A stretch of DNA of 64,000 bases. It comes from Keguizhuia sedimenti (lineage in GTDB: Bacteria > Pseudomonadota > Gammaproteobacteria > Burkholderiales > Burkholderiaceae_D). Positions 16,925 through 26,963 of the stretch are shown piece after piece. Position 1 is the stretch's first letter, and each line of letters opens with the position of its first letter. The stretch is taken from the NCBI GenBank assembly GCA_030715135.1, contig JAUYVH010000005.1, positions 124,001 to 188,000 of the forward strand. The letters are read 5' to 3'. A model generated the notes under the pieces. That model did no database searches, was not told the DNA's origin, and worked only from the letters and a program-made list of their open reading frames with translations. The position numbers and the translations under genes are program-made.

Positions 16925-17912
16925 TGCCGGACTAAGCAAGGGCGCCATTCTGATGCTGGCGCTGGGAGAAGATGAAGCGGCCGAGGTAATGAAGTACCTT
17001 GGCCCGCGTGAAGTGCAGAAGCTCGGCGCGGCCATGTCCTCGATGCGTTCGGTGGGCAGCGAACAACTGGAAGCGGTGCTGGAAGAATTCCGGACCCAGA
17101 CCGAGCAGAATACCTCGCTCGGCGTGGATTCGGACGAATATATCCGCTCAGTGCTGACCAAGGCGCTGGGCGATGACAAGGCTTCGTCGCTGTTGAACCG
17201 CATTCTCGGCCAGCGCGACGCGAGCGGCATAGAGAGCCTGAAATGGATGGATGCCGAAATGGTGGCGGACCTGATCCGCAACGAGCATCCGCAAATCATC
17301 GCAACCATCCTGGTTCACCTGGAGCGCTACCATGCCTGCGAAGTGCTCGATTTTTTCACCGAGCGCCTGCGCAACGACGTCATGCTGCGCATCGCCACCC
17401 TGGACGGCGTGCAGCCGTCCGCCCTGCGTGAACTGAACGAGGTACTGACCAAGCTCTTGAGCGGAAATGAGAACCTGAAGAAAAAACCGATGGGCGGCGT
17501 TCGTGCCGCTGCCGAGATTCTCAACTTCATGAAAGGCGAGAACGAGACGTCGGTCATGGAAAACCTCAAGAGCTACGACGGCGAAATGGCACAGGAAATC
17601 ATGGACGAGATGTTCATCTTCGACAATATCCTCGATATCGAAGACCGCGGCATCCAGATCATCCTGCGCGAGGTGCAGTCGGATTCCCTCATTATCGCCC
17701 TGAAAGGCGCGAGTGAAGAATTGCGCGAAAAGATTTTCAAGAATATGTCGCAACGCGCCGCAGAAGCCATGCGCGAGGACCTGGAGTCGAAGGGTCCGGT
17801 GCGCTTGTCGGAAGTGGAAGCGCAGCAAAAGGAAATTCTCCAGATCGTTCGACGCCTTGCCGACGAGGGACAAATCATGCTCGGCGCAAAAGGCGAGGAT
17901 TCCTACATTTAA
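16917..17912 (+). CDS. fliG: Flagellar motor switch protein FliG
   Basis: 331 residues, the same length as E. coli FliG, from the ATG at 16917 that overlaps the fliF stop by 8 nt; a TTG start 36 nt earlier lies in fliF. FliG is the C-ring protein that meets FliF and the stators. The N-terminal domain has LSKGAILMLALGEDEAAEVMK, the middle domain has NEHPQIIATILVHLE, and the C-terminal torque domain has the charged helix around DLESKGPVRLSEVEAQQKEIL. All hallmark segments are intact. Confidence 0.97.
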   Translation: MSDAGLSKGAILMLALGEDEAAEVMKYLGPREVQKLGAAMSSMRSVGSEQLEAVLEEFRTQTEQNTSLGVDSDEYIRSVLTKALGDDKASSLLNRILGQRDASGIESLKWMDAEMVADLIRNEHPQIIATILVHLERYHACEVLDFFTERLRNDVMLRIATLDGVQPSALRELNEVLTKLLSGNENLKKKPMGGVRAAAEILNFMKGENETSVMENLKSYDGEMAQEIMDEMFIFDNILDIEDRGIQIILREVQSDSLIIALKGASEELREKIFKNMSQRAAEAMREDLESKGPVRLSEVEAQQKEILQIVRRLADEGQIMLGAKGEDSYI

Positions 17913-17951
17913 TTCCGGTTGCAGAGAAATACCCCATCGAAAGCAGAGCCA

Positions 17952-18614
17952 ATGAGCGCAAACCTGATTCCGAAAGAAAAACAGACGGCGTATCAACGCT
18001 GGGAAATGGCCTCGTTCGGCGATACGCGATCCAACGGGCAGGCCGCGCAGAACGGCACCGATGTCCAGCTCGCGGCACTGCGCGAGCAGGCACGCCTGCA
18101 GGGTTATGCCGAGGGCAAGGAACAAGGCTGCGCGGAAGGCCGGCAAGGCGGTTATGCCGCCGGGCTGGAAGAAGGCAGGAATGAGGCAGCCAGGGAAATC
18201 GCTTGCCTGCAGCAACTTGCCGAGAACTTCAGGGCGGAGCTCACGCAAGCCAATGAAGTGATTGCGCAAGACATGCTGAACCTGGCGCTTGATCTTGCCA
18301 AGGCAATGCTGAAGACAGCGCTGCAAGTCCGCCCTGAACTGGTACTTCCGATTGTTTCCGAAGCAGTCCGTTATCTTCCGACCTTGCAACAGCCGGCCAT
18401 TCTTTACCTGCATCCCATGGACGCGCAGATAGTCCAGCGTGCAATGGAGGCCGAACTTTCCAAAGCCGGCTGGCGTATTGCCGAAGACACCCACATGGAA
18501 CGCGGCGGGTGCCGCATTGAAACCGGTAGCAACCAGATCGATGCCACGACTCCCGTCCGTTGGCAGCGCATCGCTGCCGCGCTCGGCCAGCAGTCCGATT
18601 GGATGCCTGCATAA
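17952..18614 (+). CDS. fliH: Flagellar assembly protein FliH
   Basis: 220 residues from the ATG at 17952 ([19 protein letters not shown]). FliH is the elongated negative regulator of the FliI ATPase and links it to the C-ring. The central part (about 50-100) has the FliH coiled segment with Gly repeats ([26 protein letters not shown]), as in type III and F-type stator relatives. The C-terminal domain contains [15 protein letters not shown] and [17 protein letters not shown]. An upstream TTG in the same frame would add 11 residues, but the ATG fits the family better. Confidence 0.93.
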   Translation: MSANLIPKEKQTAYQRWEMASFGDTRSNGQAAQNGTDVQLAALREQARLQGYAEGKEQGCAEGRQGGYAAGLEEGRNEAAREIACLQQLAENFRAELTQANEVIAQDMLNLALDLAKAMLKTALQVRPELVLPIVSEAVRYLPTLQQPAILYLHPMDAQIVQRAMEAELSKAGWRIAEDTHMERGGCRIETGSNQIDATTPVRWQRIAAALGQQSDWMPA

Positions 18615-20014
18615 TGTCCTCGCATTCCGCAAGCGAACGCTGGCAGGCCTATCTGCGCGACTGCAGTGCGCTGGCATCCATTGCAGAACCGATGCACATT
18701 TCCGGGCGCATTACGCGTGTCACCGGCCTGGTCATGGAAGCCGTCGGCCTCAAGCTCGCGGTCGGCAGCGCATGCACCATCCCTTTGGCGAACGGATCGA
18801 AGATCGAAGCTGAAGTCGTCGGATTCCAGGATGACCGGGTCTTCCTGATGCCGCAAAGCGATGTCGAAGGCATCGTACCCGGCACGCGCGTATTTCCTGT
18901 GGAAGTAGTCCAGACTTTGCCGCCTCCGGGAAGCGTCTCGCATCCGAGAAGGCGTCCGAGCGATCGCGGCCGTCACCTGCCGGTGGGCGAAGAATTGCTG
19001 GGCCGCGTCGTGGATGGCGCCGGCCGGCCGCTCGACAGCCTGGGACCGCTCCGCACGCATCACTCTGCCCCGCTCAATGCGCGGGCCCCTAATCCGCTTT
19101 CACGCGCGCCAATTTCAGATGTGCTGGATGTGGGCGTGCGCGCCATCAACAGCATGCTGACGGTCGGGCGCGGGCAGCGCATGGGCCTGTTCGCCGGATC
19201 CGGCGTCGGAAAGAGCGTCCTGCTCGGCATGATGGCGCGCTATACCAGCGCCGACGTGATCGTGGTCGGCCTGATCGGCGAACGCGGCCGCGAAGTGAAA
19301 GAATTCATCGAGCAGATCCTGGGGCCGGAAGGGCTTGCTCGCTCGGCGGTTGTGGCAGCTCCTGCCGACGCGCCGCCCTTATTGCGCCTGCAAGGAGCGG
19401 CATACGCCACGGCAATCGCCGAAAACTTCCGCGATCAGGGCAAGAATGTCCTGCTGATCATGGATTCCCTGACCCGCTATGCCATGGCACAGCGTGAAAT
19501 CGCCCTGGCCATCGGCGAACCTCCCGCCACCAAGGGTTATCCGCCCTCGGTTTTCGCCAAGCTGCCGGCCCTAGTTGAACGCGCCGGCAACGGCAAGGAA
19601 GGCGGCGGTTCGATCACCGCTTTTTATACTGTGCTGACAGAAGGCGACGATCAGCAGGACCCGATTGCCGATTCCGCACGCGCAATTCTCGACGGCCATA
19701 TCGTGCTGAACCGCGCACTGGCCGAAGCCGGCCACTATCCGGCGATCGATATCGAGCAGTCCATCAGCCGCGCCATGCATAACATCACGACGCCGCAGCA
19801 CCAGAAGTCGGCGCGTCGCCTGAAGCAACTGACTTCCCGCTTCCAGCGCAGCCGCGACCTGATCAGCGTGGGAGCCTATGCTGCCGGCACCGACCCTGTA
19901 CTCGATGAAGCCATTGCGCTGCAGCCGCAAATAGAAGCATTTTTGCAACAAGACATCACCGAACGGGCCGGCATAGAGGAGAGCTTGGGGCGACTTTCCG
20001 CTCTATTCCCATGA
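18614..20014 (+). CDS. fliI: Flagellum-specific ATP synthase FliI
   Basis: 466 residues from the ATG at 18614, which overlaps the fliH stop by one base (TAATG); the longer frame begins inside fliH. FliI is the hexameric export ATPase, related to the F1 beta subunit. The Walker A loop [14 protein letters not shown] is near residue 195, Walker B is in [15 protein letters not shown], and [20 protein letters not shown] is the family signature. The C-terminal DPVLDEAI segment is normal. Full length, with no missing catalytic residue. Confidence 0.97.
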   Translation: MSSHSASERWQAYLRDCSALASIAEPMHISGRITRVTGLVMEAVGLKLAVGSACTIPLANGSKIEAEVVGFQDDRVFLMPQSDVEGIVPGTRVFPVEVVQTLPPPGSVSHPRRRPSDRGRHLPVGEELLGRVVDGAGRPLDSLGPLRTHHSAPLNARAPNPLSRAPISDVLDVGVRAINSMLTVGRGQRMGLFAGSGVGKSVLLGMMARYTSADVIVVGLIGERGREVKEFIEQILGPEGLARSAVVAAPADAPPLLRLQGAAYATAIAENFRDQGKNVLLIMDSLTRYAMAQREIALAIGEPPATKGYPPSVFAKLPALVERAGNGKEGGGSITAFYTVLTEGDDQQDPIADSARAILDGHIVLNRALAEAGHYPAIDIEQSISRAMHNITTPQHQKSARRLKQLTSRFQRSRDLISVGAYAAGTDPVLDEAIALQPQIEAFLQQDITERAGIEESLGRLSALFP

Positions 20015-20049
20015 TTGATTGACCATAGCCGGCCATAAAATCGTTCACC

Positions 20050-20496
20050 ATGAGCAAAATCTCCGCACTCGATACGCTGATCGATCTGGCGACCACCGCA
20101 ACCGACGAGGCGGCCAAACGGCTGGGGCTTGCCATCCGCGCCGCAGACGAAGCGCAGAACAAGCTGAACATGCTGTTGCAGTACCAGGACGACTACGCCG
20201 CTCGTTTCCGGACGAATCTGAGCGCCGGAATGTCGCCCGCAGATTACCGGAACTTCCAGCTATTCATGCAGAAACTGGAAACTGCCATCACCGGACAGGA
20301 ACAAGTAGTCGCGGCAGCACAGCGGCGCATTGCACAGGAACAGGCGGCATGGCGCGAGAGTGAGCGCAAACGCATCTCTTTCGACACCCTGGCTACGCGC
20401 GCAGAAAAAGAACTTTTGCAAAAGGAAGACAAGCGCTTCCAGAAAGCAATGGATGAACATGCCACCCGTCAGGCCTTTTACAAAAGATCGGCTTGA
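20050..20496 (+). CDS. fliJ: Flagellar export protein FliJ
   Basis: 148 residues, almost entirely alpha-helical coiled coil, as expected for FliJ, the stalk that inserts into the FliI hexamer and couples it to FlhA. Family-typical runs are EAAKRLGLAIRAADEAQNKL, LLQYQDDYAARF and ERKRISFDTLATRAEKELL. The position between fliI and fliK confirms it. Start ATG at 20050; 35 nt separate it from fliI. Confidence 0.94.
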   Translation: MSKISALDTLIDLATTATDEAAKRLGLAIRAADEAQNKLNMLLQYQDDYAARFRTNLSAGMSPADYRNFQLFMQKLETAITGQEQVVAAAQRRIAQEQAAWRESERKRISFDTLATRAEKELLQKEDKRFQKAMDEHATRQAFYKRSA

Positions 20497-20531
20497 ATGC
20501 AGATGGTGAATGAGGATATCAGGCAAATATC

Positions 20532-21728
20532 ATGACTACACAAGCGATAGCCGGCCCGGCGAACTTTCTGACACCTGTTGCACCAGCTTCGGGCAATCAG
20601 GCGACGTTTCCGGATGCGGCGGAGATGCCATTCAACCAGGTCTTGCAGCGCGAAGTGACCGAGCGCCGCAGTGCGGATCAATCGTCCAGGTCAGAGTTGC
20701 GGCAGTCCGATGCTGCCGCTTCCGAACCCGCGGCTCCGGCTCAGGCGTCTTCCGAAGCAGAAAAAGCGCAGAAGGAAGCCGTCAAGGATGCTGAAGAATC
20801 AGATTCATCCGAATCGGACCGGCAGTTAAGCGATGCCGCCGGCGCCTCTGCCGAGTTGCTGGCGCTGGTCGCGAATATGACGAAACTGGTGTCTGCCGCC
20901 GCCGGAGCGCACGCGGGCTCCGGGGAACCCAAAGCACAAGCCGACGTGCAGATTCATGTCGATGGAACCGCAATCTCCGGCAATCCGGGCGCATCGGATA
21001 TCGAGACATTGCAGGGATCAGCAGGCGCAGACAAGAAAGACGCTGGCGCGGCCTTTGCACAGGAATTCGCTCAAGCGGCGAAAAACCTCAAAGGCGAGCC
21101 GACCACCGATCGCATGCAATCGGTTTCCGCGCAATCCGTACCCGCACGGGTCGATGCCGCAACTGCCCTTTCCGCAGCCGCCGTACCGGCAGAACAGATA
21201 GCGTCCACTGTGGATGCAGCATCGACGCCCCAGGCGCTGATGCCCATGCAGCATGCATTGAACAAGGTACACATGGCGAGCACCGCGCAGGCGACCGAAA
21301 GCCTTGCGCCGCCCGTCGGAACGCCGGCCTGGGATCAGGCAGTAGGTCAAAAAGTCGCCTGGATGGTGGCCGGCGCGCAGCAAAGCGCATCGCTCACTTT
21401 GAACCCGCCGGACCTGGGACCGCTGCAAGTGGTATTGAACGTCAACAATGCGCAGGCCAATGCAACCTTTATCGCGGCGCAACCCGAAGTACGGCAGGCA
21501 CTAGAAGCCGCACTGCCGAAGTTGCGGGAAATGCTCGGCGACGCCGGCATTCAGCTCGGACAGGCCAACATCAATGCCGGAACGCCGCATCAAGGCGGCA
21601 ATTTCGAACAAGGCAGCAAACCATCTTCTTCTCATTTCGGGCATGAGCAGCACGGCGAACAGCCCGTGGTCCCTGTAAGGCAGACTGCAATGCGGCAAGG
21701 ACTGGGAATGGTCGATACCTTTGCCTGA
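20532..21728 (+). CDS. fliK: Flagellar hook-length control protein FliK
   Basis: 398 residues. FliK is the secreted molecular ruler that measures the hook and switches FlhB from rod/hook to filament export. The long N-terminal part is low-complexity (Ala, Gln, Ser, Glu). The C-terminal Flg_hook domain (about 260-360) contains SASLTLNPPDLGPLQVVLN, NATFIAAQPEVRQALEAALP and LREMLGDAGIQLGQANI, which is the conserved block. The tail is Gly/His/Gln-rich. A second, more divergent FliK-like protein is at 11040. Confidence 0.93.
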   Translation: MTTQAIAGPANFLTPVAPASGNQATFPDAAEMPFNQVLQREVTERRSADQSSRSELRQSDAAASEPAAPAQASSEAEKAQKEAVKDAEESDSSESDRQLSDAAGASAELLALVANMTKLVSAAAGAHAGSGEPKAQADVQIHVDGTAISGNPGASDIETLQGSAGADKKDAGAAFAQEFAQAAKNLKGEPTTDRMQSVSAQSVPARVDAATALSAAAVPAEQIASTVDAASTPQALMPMQHALNKVHMASTAQATESLAPPVGTPAWDQAVGQKVAWMVAGAQQSASLTLNPPDLGPLQVVLNVNNAQANATFIAAQPEVRQALEAALPKLREMLGDAGIQLGQANINAGTPHQGGNFEQGSKPSSSHFGHEQHGEQPVVPVRQTAMRQGLGMVDTFA

Positions 21729-21901
21729 ACTGTTCTTCGGCTGTCTGTCCGGCAAAGGAATATGGCAGCCTGCTCTCATTGACCGTAGAGCGCATATAAG
21801 AAACAGACCCGGGCTTTCCCCTCTTTTCCTCGCATCCGAGCGTCGGATTTTTTCTGATAATGAACTCATCGCTCAAATAATGCATCAGGAGAAGACATCA
21901 A

Positions 21902-22408
21902 ATGGCAACGGCTCCAAAACTTAAACCCGTTCCTGACCAGGCGCTGCAAGAAGAGGCACCCAAGAAATCAAAATTCAAGCTGTTCCTGATCCTCGGCATC
22001 ACATGCATTCTCCTTGCCGGCGGCGGTGGCGCTGCCTGGTATTTCATGGGACAGCAGTCGCAAACTGCCGCAAACAAACCTGCAGTCATTGCACCACCGG
22101 TCTTCGTGGTGCTGGAGCCCTTTACCGTGAATCTGCGCAGCGATAGCGAAGAGCAATTCCTGCAGGTCGCCATGACAGTACAGGTCAAGGATCAGGCCAA
22201 CGCTGACCAGATGAAGCTGTACATGCCTGAAGTGCGCAACCGCCTCCTGTTGCTGCTGTCGAGCAAAAGCGGCGCGGAAATCCTCTCCCCGGAAGGCAAG
22301 AAACAACTGTCCGATGAAATCATTGCATCACTGAAGAACCCCTTCGCGCCCAATACCAAGGCCCAGGGAATAAACAACGTCTTTTTCACATCGTTTGTTG
22401 TCCAGTAA
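21902..22408 (+). CDS. fliL: Flagellar basal body-associated protein FliL
   Basis: 168 residues. A cytoplasmic N-terminus rich in Lys and Pro is followed by one membrane helix (about 22-43, FLILGITCILLAGGGGAAWYF) and a periplasmic domain with FVVLEPFTVNLRSDSEEQFLQVAMTVQV. FliL rings surround the stators and raise torque. The C-terminus NNVFFTSFVVQ is typical. It begins a new group (fliLMNOPQR) after a 170 nt gap from fliK, with only 3 nt to fliM. Confidence 0.95.
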   Translation: MATAPKLKPVPDQALQEEAPKKSKFKLFLILGITCILLAGGGGAAWYFMGQQSQTAANKPAVIAPPVFVVLEPFTVNLRSDSEEQFLQVAMTVQVKDQANADQMKLYMPEVRNRLLLLLSSKSGAEILSPEGKKQLSDEIIASLKNPFAPNTKAQGINNVFFTSFVVQ

Positions 22409-22411
22409 ACC

Positions 22412-23410
22412 ATGTCCGAAAATTTTCTGTCGCAACAGGAAGTCGATGCGCTGTTAAAAGGCGTCACCGGCGAACAGGATGAAGTCGCGCCGGCGGTGGA
22501 TCAGTCCGGCGTCAGACCCTACAACCTTGCGACGCAGGAACGTATCGTGCGCGGCCGCATGCCGACGCTCGAGATCATCAATGAGCGATTTGCGCGCCTG
22601 TTCCGTATCGGCTTGTTCAATTTCCTGCGCCGCACGACTGAAGTTTCCATCGGCCCGGTACGCGTCTCGAAGTACAGCGAGTTCATCCGTAACCTGGTGG
22701 TGCCGACCAACCTGAACCTGATGCACATGAAGCCGCTGCGCGGCACCGGCTTGATCGTAATCGATCCCAATCTCGTGTTCCTGCTGGTGGACAATCTTTT
22801 CGGCGGAGACGGACGATTCCATACGCGCGTCGAGGGCCGTGATTTCACGCAGACTGAGCAACGCATTATTCAGCGCATTCTGGGCATCATCTTCGAGACC
22901 TACGCAAAATCCTGGGAGCCGGTCTACCCGGTTGAGTTCGAGTACATCCGCTCTGAAATGAATACCCAGTTCGCCAATATCGCGACGCCGAACGAAGTCG
23001 TGGTGTCCTATACATTTACTGTAGAGCTCGGCTCGGTGAGCGGAGAGATGCATTTCTGCATGCCGTACGCGATGATCGAACCGATCCGCGATACCCTGAC
23101 CAGCAGCCTGCAGGGCGAAACGCTGGAAATGGACAAGCGCTGGGTGCGCCTGATGACGCAGCAGATCCAGACCGCCGAAGTCGAACTTGTCACCAATCTC
23201 GGTACGGCAAGAGTATCGCTCGGCGACATCCTGAACATGAAGGAAGGGGATGTCATCCCCATTGCAGTACCGGATCGCGTCACCGCCAATGTGGACGGCG
23301 TACCGGTAATGGAATGCACCTACGGCAAGTTCAACGGCCAGTACGCGCTGCGCGTTGAAAGGCTTCTGCAGGGTGCAAATGAAATAACGCAAGGAGATAA
23401 TCATGGCTGA
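22412..23410 (+). CDS. fliM: Flagellar motor switch protein FliM
   Basis: 332 residues. The N-terminal CheY-P-binding peptide is LSQQEVDALLKGV. The middle domain (about 50-230) includes RTTEVSIGPVRVSKYSEFI and LLVDNLFGGDGRFHTRVEGRDFTQTE. The C-terminal SpoA/FliN-like domain (about 255-320) has VELVTNLGTARVSLGDILNMKEGDVIPI. These are all hallmark segments of the C-ring protein that receives CheY-P, consistent with cheY in the same window. The stop overlaps fliN by 8 nt. Confidence 0.97.
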   Translation: MSENFLSQQEVDALLKGVTGEQDEVAPAVDQSGVRPYNLATQERIVRGRMPTLEIINERFARLFRIGLFNFLRRTTEVSIGPVRVSKYSEFIRNLVVPTNLNLMHMKPLRGTGLIVIDPNLVFLLVDNLFGGDGRFHTRVEGRDFTQTEQRIIQRILGIIFETYAKSWEPVYPVEFEYIRSEMNTQFANIATPNEVVVSYTFTVELGSVSGEMHFCMPYAMIEPIRDTLTSSLQGETLEMDKRWVRLMTQQIQTAEVELVTNLGTARVSLGDILNMKEGDVIPIAVPDRVTANVDGVPVMECTYGKFNGQYALRVERLLQGANEITQGDNHG

Positions 23411-23816
23411 CGAAAACGGTCAAACAAGCGCCGATGACGACTGGGGCGCTGCACTGGCAGAGCAGGCGCAATCCGAAACACCGGCCATACAAGCCAAACA
23501 GGCAAGTGCCAGCGTATTTCAGGAATTTGCCGGCTCGGCCAAGGGCAGTACGCAGAACGACATCGATTTCATCCTCGATATTCCGGTTCAGCTTACCGTT
23601 GAACTGGGACGCACCAAGATCGCCATCAAGAACCTGTTGCAGCTCGCGCAGGGCTCCGTAGTCGAACTGGACGGCCTGGCAGGCGAGCCGATGGATGTAC
23701 TGGTCAACGGCTGCCTGATCGCGCAAGGCGAGGTGGTTGTGGTCAACGATAAATTCGGCATTCGACTGACGGACATCATTACGCCGTCTGAACGCATTCG
23801 CAAACTGAACCGTTAA
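23403..23816 (+). CDS. fliN: Flagellar motor switch protein FliN
   Basis: 137 residues. An N-terminal acidic, Gln/Ala-rich region (about 1-50) precedes the SpoA domain: FILDIPVQLTVELGRTKIAI, LLQLAQGSVVELDGLAGEPM, VLVNGCLIAQGEVVVVNDKFGIRL. FliN tetramers form the base of the C-ring and dock FliH-FliI. Length and sequence are standard. The start overlaps the end of fliM with a good ribosome site (AAGGAG). Confidence 0.97.
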   Translation: MADENGQTSADDDWGAALAEQAQSETPAIQAKQASASVFQEFAGSAKGSTQNDIDFILDIPVQLTVELGRTKIAIKNLLQLAQGSVVELDGLAGEPMDVLVNGCLIAQGEVVVVNDKFGIRLTDIITPSERIRKLNR

Positions 23817-23836
23817 ATCCAGCAGACCTGTTCCAG

Positions 23837-24262
23837 ATGAGCTTTTCACTTTCTCGTGCGTTACTTGCCTGCGCCATGCTGATGCCGTTTTCGCGGGCCG
23901 CCCATGCCGCCGCTCCGACAGCGACCGGAAGCGGACTGCAGGTGCTGTTCGGCATGGTAGTGGTGCTTGGCCTGCTGATGGGTGTCGCATGGTGGCTCAA
24001 GCGTTTCGGCCCGGTGCGCGGCACAGGCAACTCGGCTGCAAAAATTGTCGGCGGCGTCAGCGTCGGCACGCGCGAACGCGTGATGGTTGTCGAAGTCGGC
24101 GATCAATGGATCGTCATCGGCGTTGCACCCGGATCAGTCAATGCCTTATCGACCATGCCGCGCCAGGAGCACGTTCCGCAGGACGACATGCAGATGCAAT
24201 CTCCCTCCAATTTTTCAGGCTGGCTCAAGCAAACGATCGACAGGCGCAATGGGAAGCAATAG
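23837..24262 (+). CDS. fliO: Flagellar biosynthetic protein FliO
   Basis: 141 residues. A signal-like N-terminus ([19 protein letters not shown]) is followed by one membrane helix (about 33-52, [21 protein letters not shown]) and a cytoplasmic domain with [20 protein letters not shown], the FliO/FliZ signature. FliO assists FliP ring assembly in the inner membrane. It lies between fliN and fliP, with 16 nt to fliP. Confidence 0.9.
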   Translation: MSFSLSRALLACAMLMPFSRAAHAAAPTATGSGLQVLFGMVVVLGLLMGVAWWLKRFGPVRGTGNSAAKIVGGVSVGTRERVMVVEVGDQWIVIGVAPGSVNALSTMPRQEHVPQDDMQMQSPSNFSGWLKQTIDRRNGKQ

Positions 24263-24278
24263 TTCAGGCAGTGAAGAT

Positions 24279-25040
24279 ATGAAATTATTGCGCTCCTTTT
24301 TGCGTCCGCAGTCCATCGCTGCATTGATGCTGCTGTCCATGCCTTTGCTTGCATCGGCACAGCAGGCCGGCCTGCCGGCATGGACCAGCACGCCGGCGCC
24401 GGGCGGCGGACAAACCTATTCGCTGAGCCTGCAGACTTTGCTGTTGCTGACGGCATTGACCTTTCTCCCGGCCGCATTGCTGATGATGACGAGCTTCACC
24501 CGTATCATCATTGTGTTGTCGCTGCTGCGCCAGGCACTCGGTACGCAATCCGCTCCCCCAAATCAGGTAATGGTCGGCCTAGCGCTGTTCCTGACCCTGT
24601 TCGTCATGGGACCTGTGTTCGACAAGATCTATGCCGATGCTTATCAGCCGCTCTCGGAAAACAAGATCACCATGACCCAGGCGCTTGAGCGCGGCGTCGC
24701 TCCGCTCAAGACCTTCATGCTTAAGCAGACACGCGAGGCCGACCTTGCGATGTATGTGAAGATGTCGAATACCCCGGCGCTTCAGGGCCCGGAAGACGTT
24801 CCGCTGCGCGTGCTCATCCCTGCTTTCGTCACCAGCGAGCTGAAAACCGCTTTCCAGATCAGCTTCGCGATCTTCATCCCCTTCCTGATTATCGACATGG
24901 TCGTTGCCAGCGTACTGATGTCGATGGGCATGATGATGGTGTCGCCCGCCATCGTGTCGCTGCCTTTCAAGCTGATGCTGTTTGTACTGGTCGACGGCTG
25001 GCAATTGCTGATCGGCTCGCTGGCGCAAAGTTTCTATTAA
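24279..25040 (+). CDS. fliP: Flagellar export gate protein FliP
   Basis: 253 residues from the ATG at 24279 ([17 protein letters not shown]); an earlier start in this frame would lie inside fliO. A cleavable signal peptide (about 1-28, ending LLASAQQ) is typical of FliP. Four hydrophobic segments follow, with the signatures [37 protein letters not shown] and [19 protein letters not shown]. FliP forms the core pentamer of the type III export channel with FliQ and FliR. Confidence 0.97.
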   Translation: MKLLRSFLRPQSIAALMLLSMPLLASAQQAGLPAWTSTPAPGGGQTYSLSLQTLLLLTALTFLPAALLMMTSFTRIIIVLSLLRQALGTQSAPPNQVMVGLALFLTLFVMGPVFDKIYADAYQPLSENKITMTQALERGVAPLKTFMLKQTREADLAMYVKMSNTPALQGPEDVPLRVLIPAFVTSELKTAFQISFAIFIPFLIIDMVVASVLMSMGMMMVSPAIVSLPFKLMLFVLVDGWQLLIGSLAQSFY

Positions 25041-25049
25041 GGACCCAAA

Positions 25050-25319
25050 ATGACTCCTGAATCAGTCATGACTCTTGGCCGGCATGCGATGGAAATCACC
25101 CTGATGGTTGCCGCGCCGATGCTGCTGGTGGCGCTGGCAATCGGTCTGCTGGTCAGCATCTTTCAAGCTGCGACACAGATCAATGAAATGACCCTGTCCT
25201 TTATTCCCAAGCTGATCGGCATCTTCGTTGCACTGGTGATTGCAGGACCATGGATGTTGAGCGTCATGCTGGATTACATGCGCCATGTTTTTTCCAGCAT
25301 ACCCAGCCTGGTCGGTTGA
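25050..25319 (+). CDS. fliQ: Flagellar export gate protein FliQ
   Basis: 89 residues with two membrane helices (about 18-38 LMVAAPMLLVALAIGLLVSI and 55-75 IGIFVALVIAGPWMLSVML) joined by FQAATQINEMTLSFIPKL, the strongly conserved loop of the family. It wraps the FliP-FliR helix as part of the export gate. It lies 9 nt after fliP. Confidence 0.97.
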   Translation: MTPESVMTLGRHAMEITLMVAAPMLLVALAIGLLVSIFQAATQINEMTLSFIPKLIGIFVALVIAGPWMLSVMLDYMRHVFSSIPSLVG

Positions 25320-25419
25320 CGACCTCATTCGCGTTCAGGAAAGAATTGTGAGCCGCTGCTGCATGTGAGCCTTTCCGGAACAGGTGCGGCGACCAACTAC
25401 CCAGCATGATCCACTTAGC

Positions 25420-26214
25420 ATGATCACCTTAACCAGTGCCGAACTCAACACCTGGATCGCCTCCATCCTGTGGCCGTTGACGCGCATTCTCGGGTTGGTC
25501 GCGGCTGCACCTGTCTTCGGCAACATCAGCGTTCCGGCCCGTGTAAAGATCGGCCTGGGTGTAATGCTCGCGCTCGTCATGGCTCCATCGGTGCCCGCCC
25601 TGCCGGCAGAGGATCCGATGTCCTATGCCGGGCTGATCATCCTGATCCAGCAACTCATCATCGGCCTCGGCATGGGCTTTGCAATGCGTATTGTGTTCGC
25701 CTGCGTCGAAATGGCCGGCGAAGTGACCGGCATGACCATGGGGCTCGGTTTCGCCACATTTTATGATCCGCAATCTCAGGGACATTCTTCAGCCATCAGC
25801 CAGTTCTTATCGCTGCTGACGATCCTGGTGTACCTTGCTTCCAATTTGCACCTGGTACTGCTTTCGGCACTTGCAGACAGCTTCGTTTCCTTGCCGATCA
25901 CCGCTGCACCCGCCGGCACCCACCTTGCGCAAACTCTTGTGGCCTGGGGCGGGCGCATCTTCAGCGCGGGTGTGCAGCTATCGCTTCCGATCGTCGCCGC
26001 TTTGCTGATTACCAATCTTGCATTGGGAATTCTGACGCGCGCAGCACCTCAGCTCAATCTGTTCGGCATCGGATTTCCGATCACGATAGGCGTCGGATTT
26101 GTCATGCTGGCAGTCACGCTGCCCTATCTAGCCACTCCTATCGGCAATCTGTTTCAGGAGAGCCTGGGAGCGATTCGCCAAATGACTGCGACGGCATTGC
26201 CCGACATTCCCTAA
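25420..26214 (+). CDS. fliR: Flagellar export gate protein FliR
   Basis: 264 residues from the ATG at 25420 (MITLTSAELNTWIASILWPL); a GTG-like start 36 nt upstream is less likely. Six or more hydrophobic segments carry the family signatures RILGLVAAAPVFGNISVPAR, GLGFATFYDPQSQGHSSAI and RAAPQLNLFGIGFPIT. FliR is the single-copy subunit of the FliPQR gate. It lies 100 nt after fliQ and ends the fli operon; flhB and flhA are in a separate cluster at 54192-57451. Confidence 0.95.
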   Translation: MITLTSAELNTWIASILWPLTRILGLVAAAPVFGNISVPARVKIGLGVMLALVMAPSVPALPAEDPMSYAGLIILIQQLIIGLGMGFAMRIVFACVEMAGEVTGMTMGLGFATFYDPQSQGHSSAISQFLSLLTILVYLASNLHLVLLSALADSFVSLPITAAPAGTHLAQTLVAWGGRIFSAGVQLSLPIVAALLITNLALGILTRAAPQLNLFGIGFPITIGVGFVMLAVTLPYLATPIGNLFQESLGAIRQMTATALPDIP

Positions 26215-26278
26215 GCGCCGTTCAGAATGGGTTTGCGTAGCGATTGGCTGATGAGCTCGCGCTTATTCGGATATTCGT

Positions 26279-26602
26279 CTATTCAGCGAGCCTGCATTGT
26301 CTCATCTCGCATTTGTACAGCATTTGACGGCCATCCGCGCATGGCACGCGATAGAACTCGATGCCGGGCCGCCTGGCCATCAGTTCCGCGTGGTCATAAA
26401 GCTGGCAACCGCTTGCCTGCGCCAGCTTTTCCACCGCATAAGTCATTTCGCCTGCCTTCCCAGCCGAACGCTGGGTGTACACCGGCGATTTCGGAGCATA
26501 GACGTTTTCGGCTGCCTTGTTCTTTTCGGTCGGGAATTCGGAATGCGAGGCACACGCAGATAATGCGCCCGCAGCAAGAATCATCATCAAGCACTTTTTC
26601 AT
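26279..26602 (-). CDS. Small putative lipoprotein of unknown function
   Basis: 107 residues. The N-terminus MKKCLMMILAAGALSACASH is a lipoprotein signal with lipobox LSAC and a Ser at +3 after the Cys, predicting outer-membrane sorting. The mature part has four further Cys (GCQLYDHAEL, RVPCADGRQMLYKCEMRQCRLAE) and no family that I recognise. It stands alone, convergent with fliR. The function is unknown; the Cys-rich C-terminus might form disulphides in the periplasm. Confidence 0.75.
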   Translation of the reverse strand: MKKCLMMILAAGALSACASHSEFPTEKNKAAENVYAPKSPVYTQRSAGKAGEMTYAVEKLAQASGCQLYDHAELMARRPGIEFYRVPCADGRQMLYKCEMRQCRLAE

Positions 26603-26963
26603 TTTTATCGGATAGTCCCAGGCTGATTCAGTTCGTGCACGTTTTTTTGCGTGCTGAAAGGCGGGTATTGTAACGGTACTTTATGCGAAAACGAATGATC
26701 GCCTGAGAGGACCCCTATCCGGCCGAAGCAGATCGTGGAGGCGGAACGAAACCAGTCCTGGCCGGCGCGCCTTCTACGCACGATTCCGGCCTATGTCGGC
26801 ACGCTTGCAAAAGGCCGTCCCGGCAAGCCGGGAACCAGCAAGATTAATCGCATGACGGGCGTGACCTCGCGCCCCGGTCGATGTCCAATGTCGTTGCGTA
26901 GCCAGCTATCGGTGCCAGGCCGCACACGGCAATTGTCCAAAGCCGTTCGGTTCGGTAGTCGTT
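26603..26963. other. Intergenic stretch without a recognised gene
   Basis: 361 nt. A GC-rich dyad CCCGGC-AA-GCCGGG lies near 26819-26832. The plus-strand open frame from 26735 has an Arg-rich, non-globular translation with no ribosome site, and I do not support it as a gene. Confidence 0.45.
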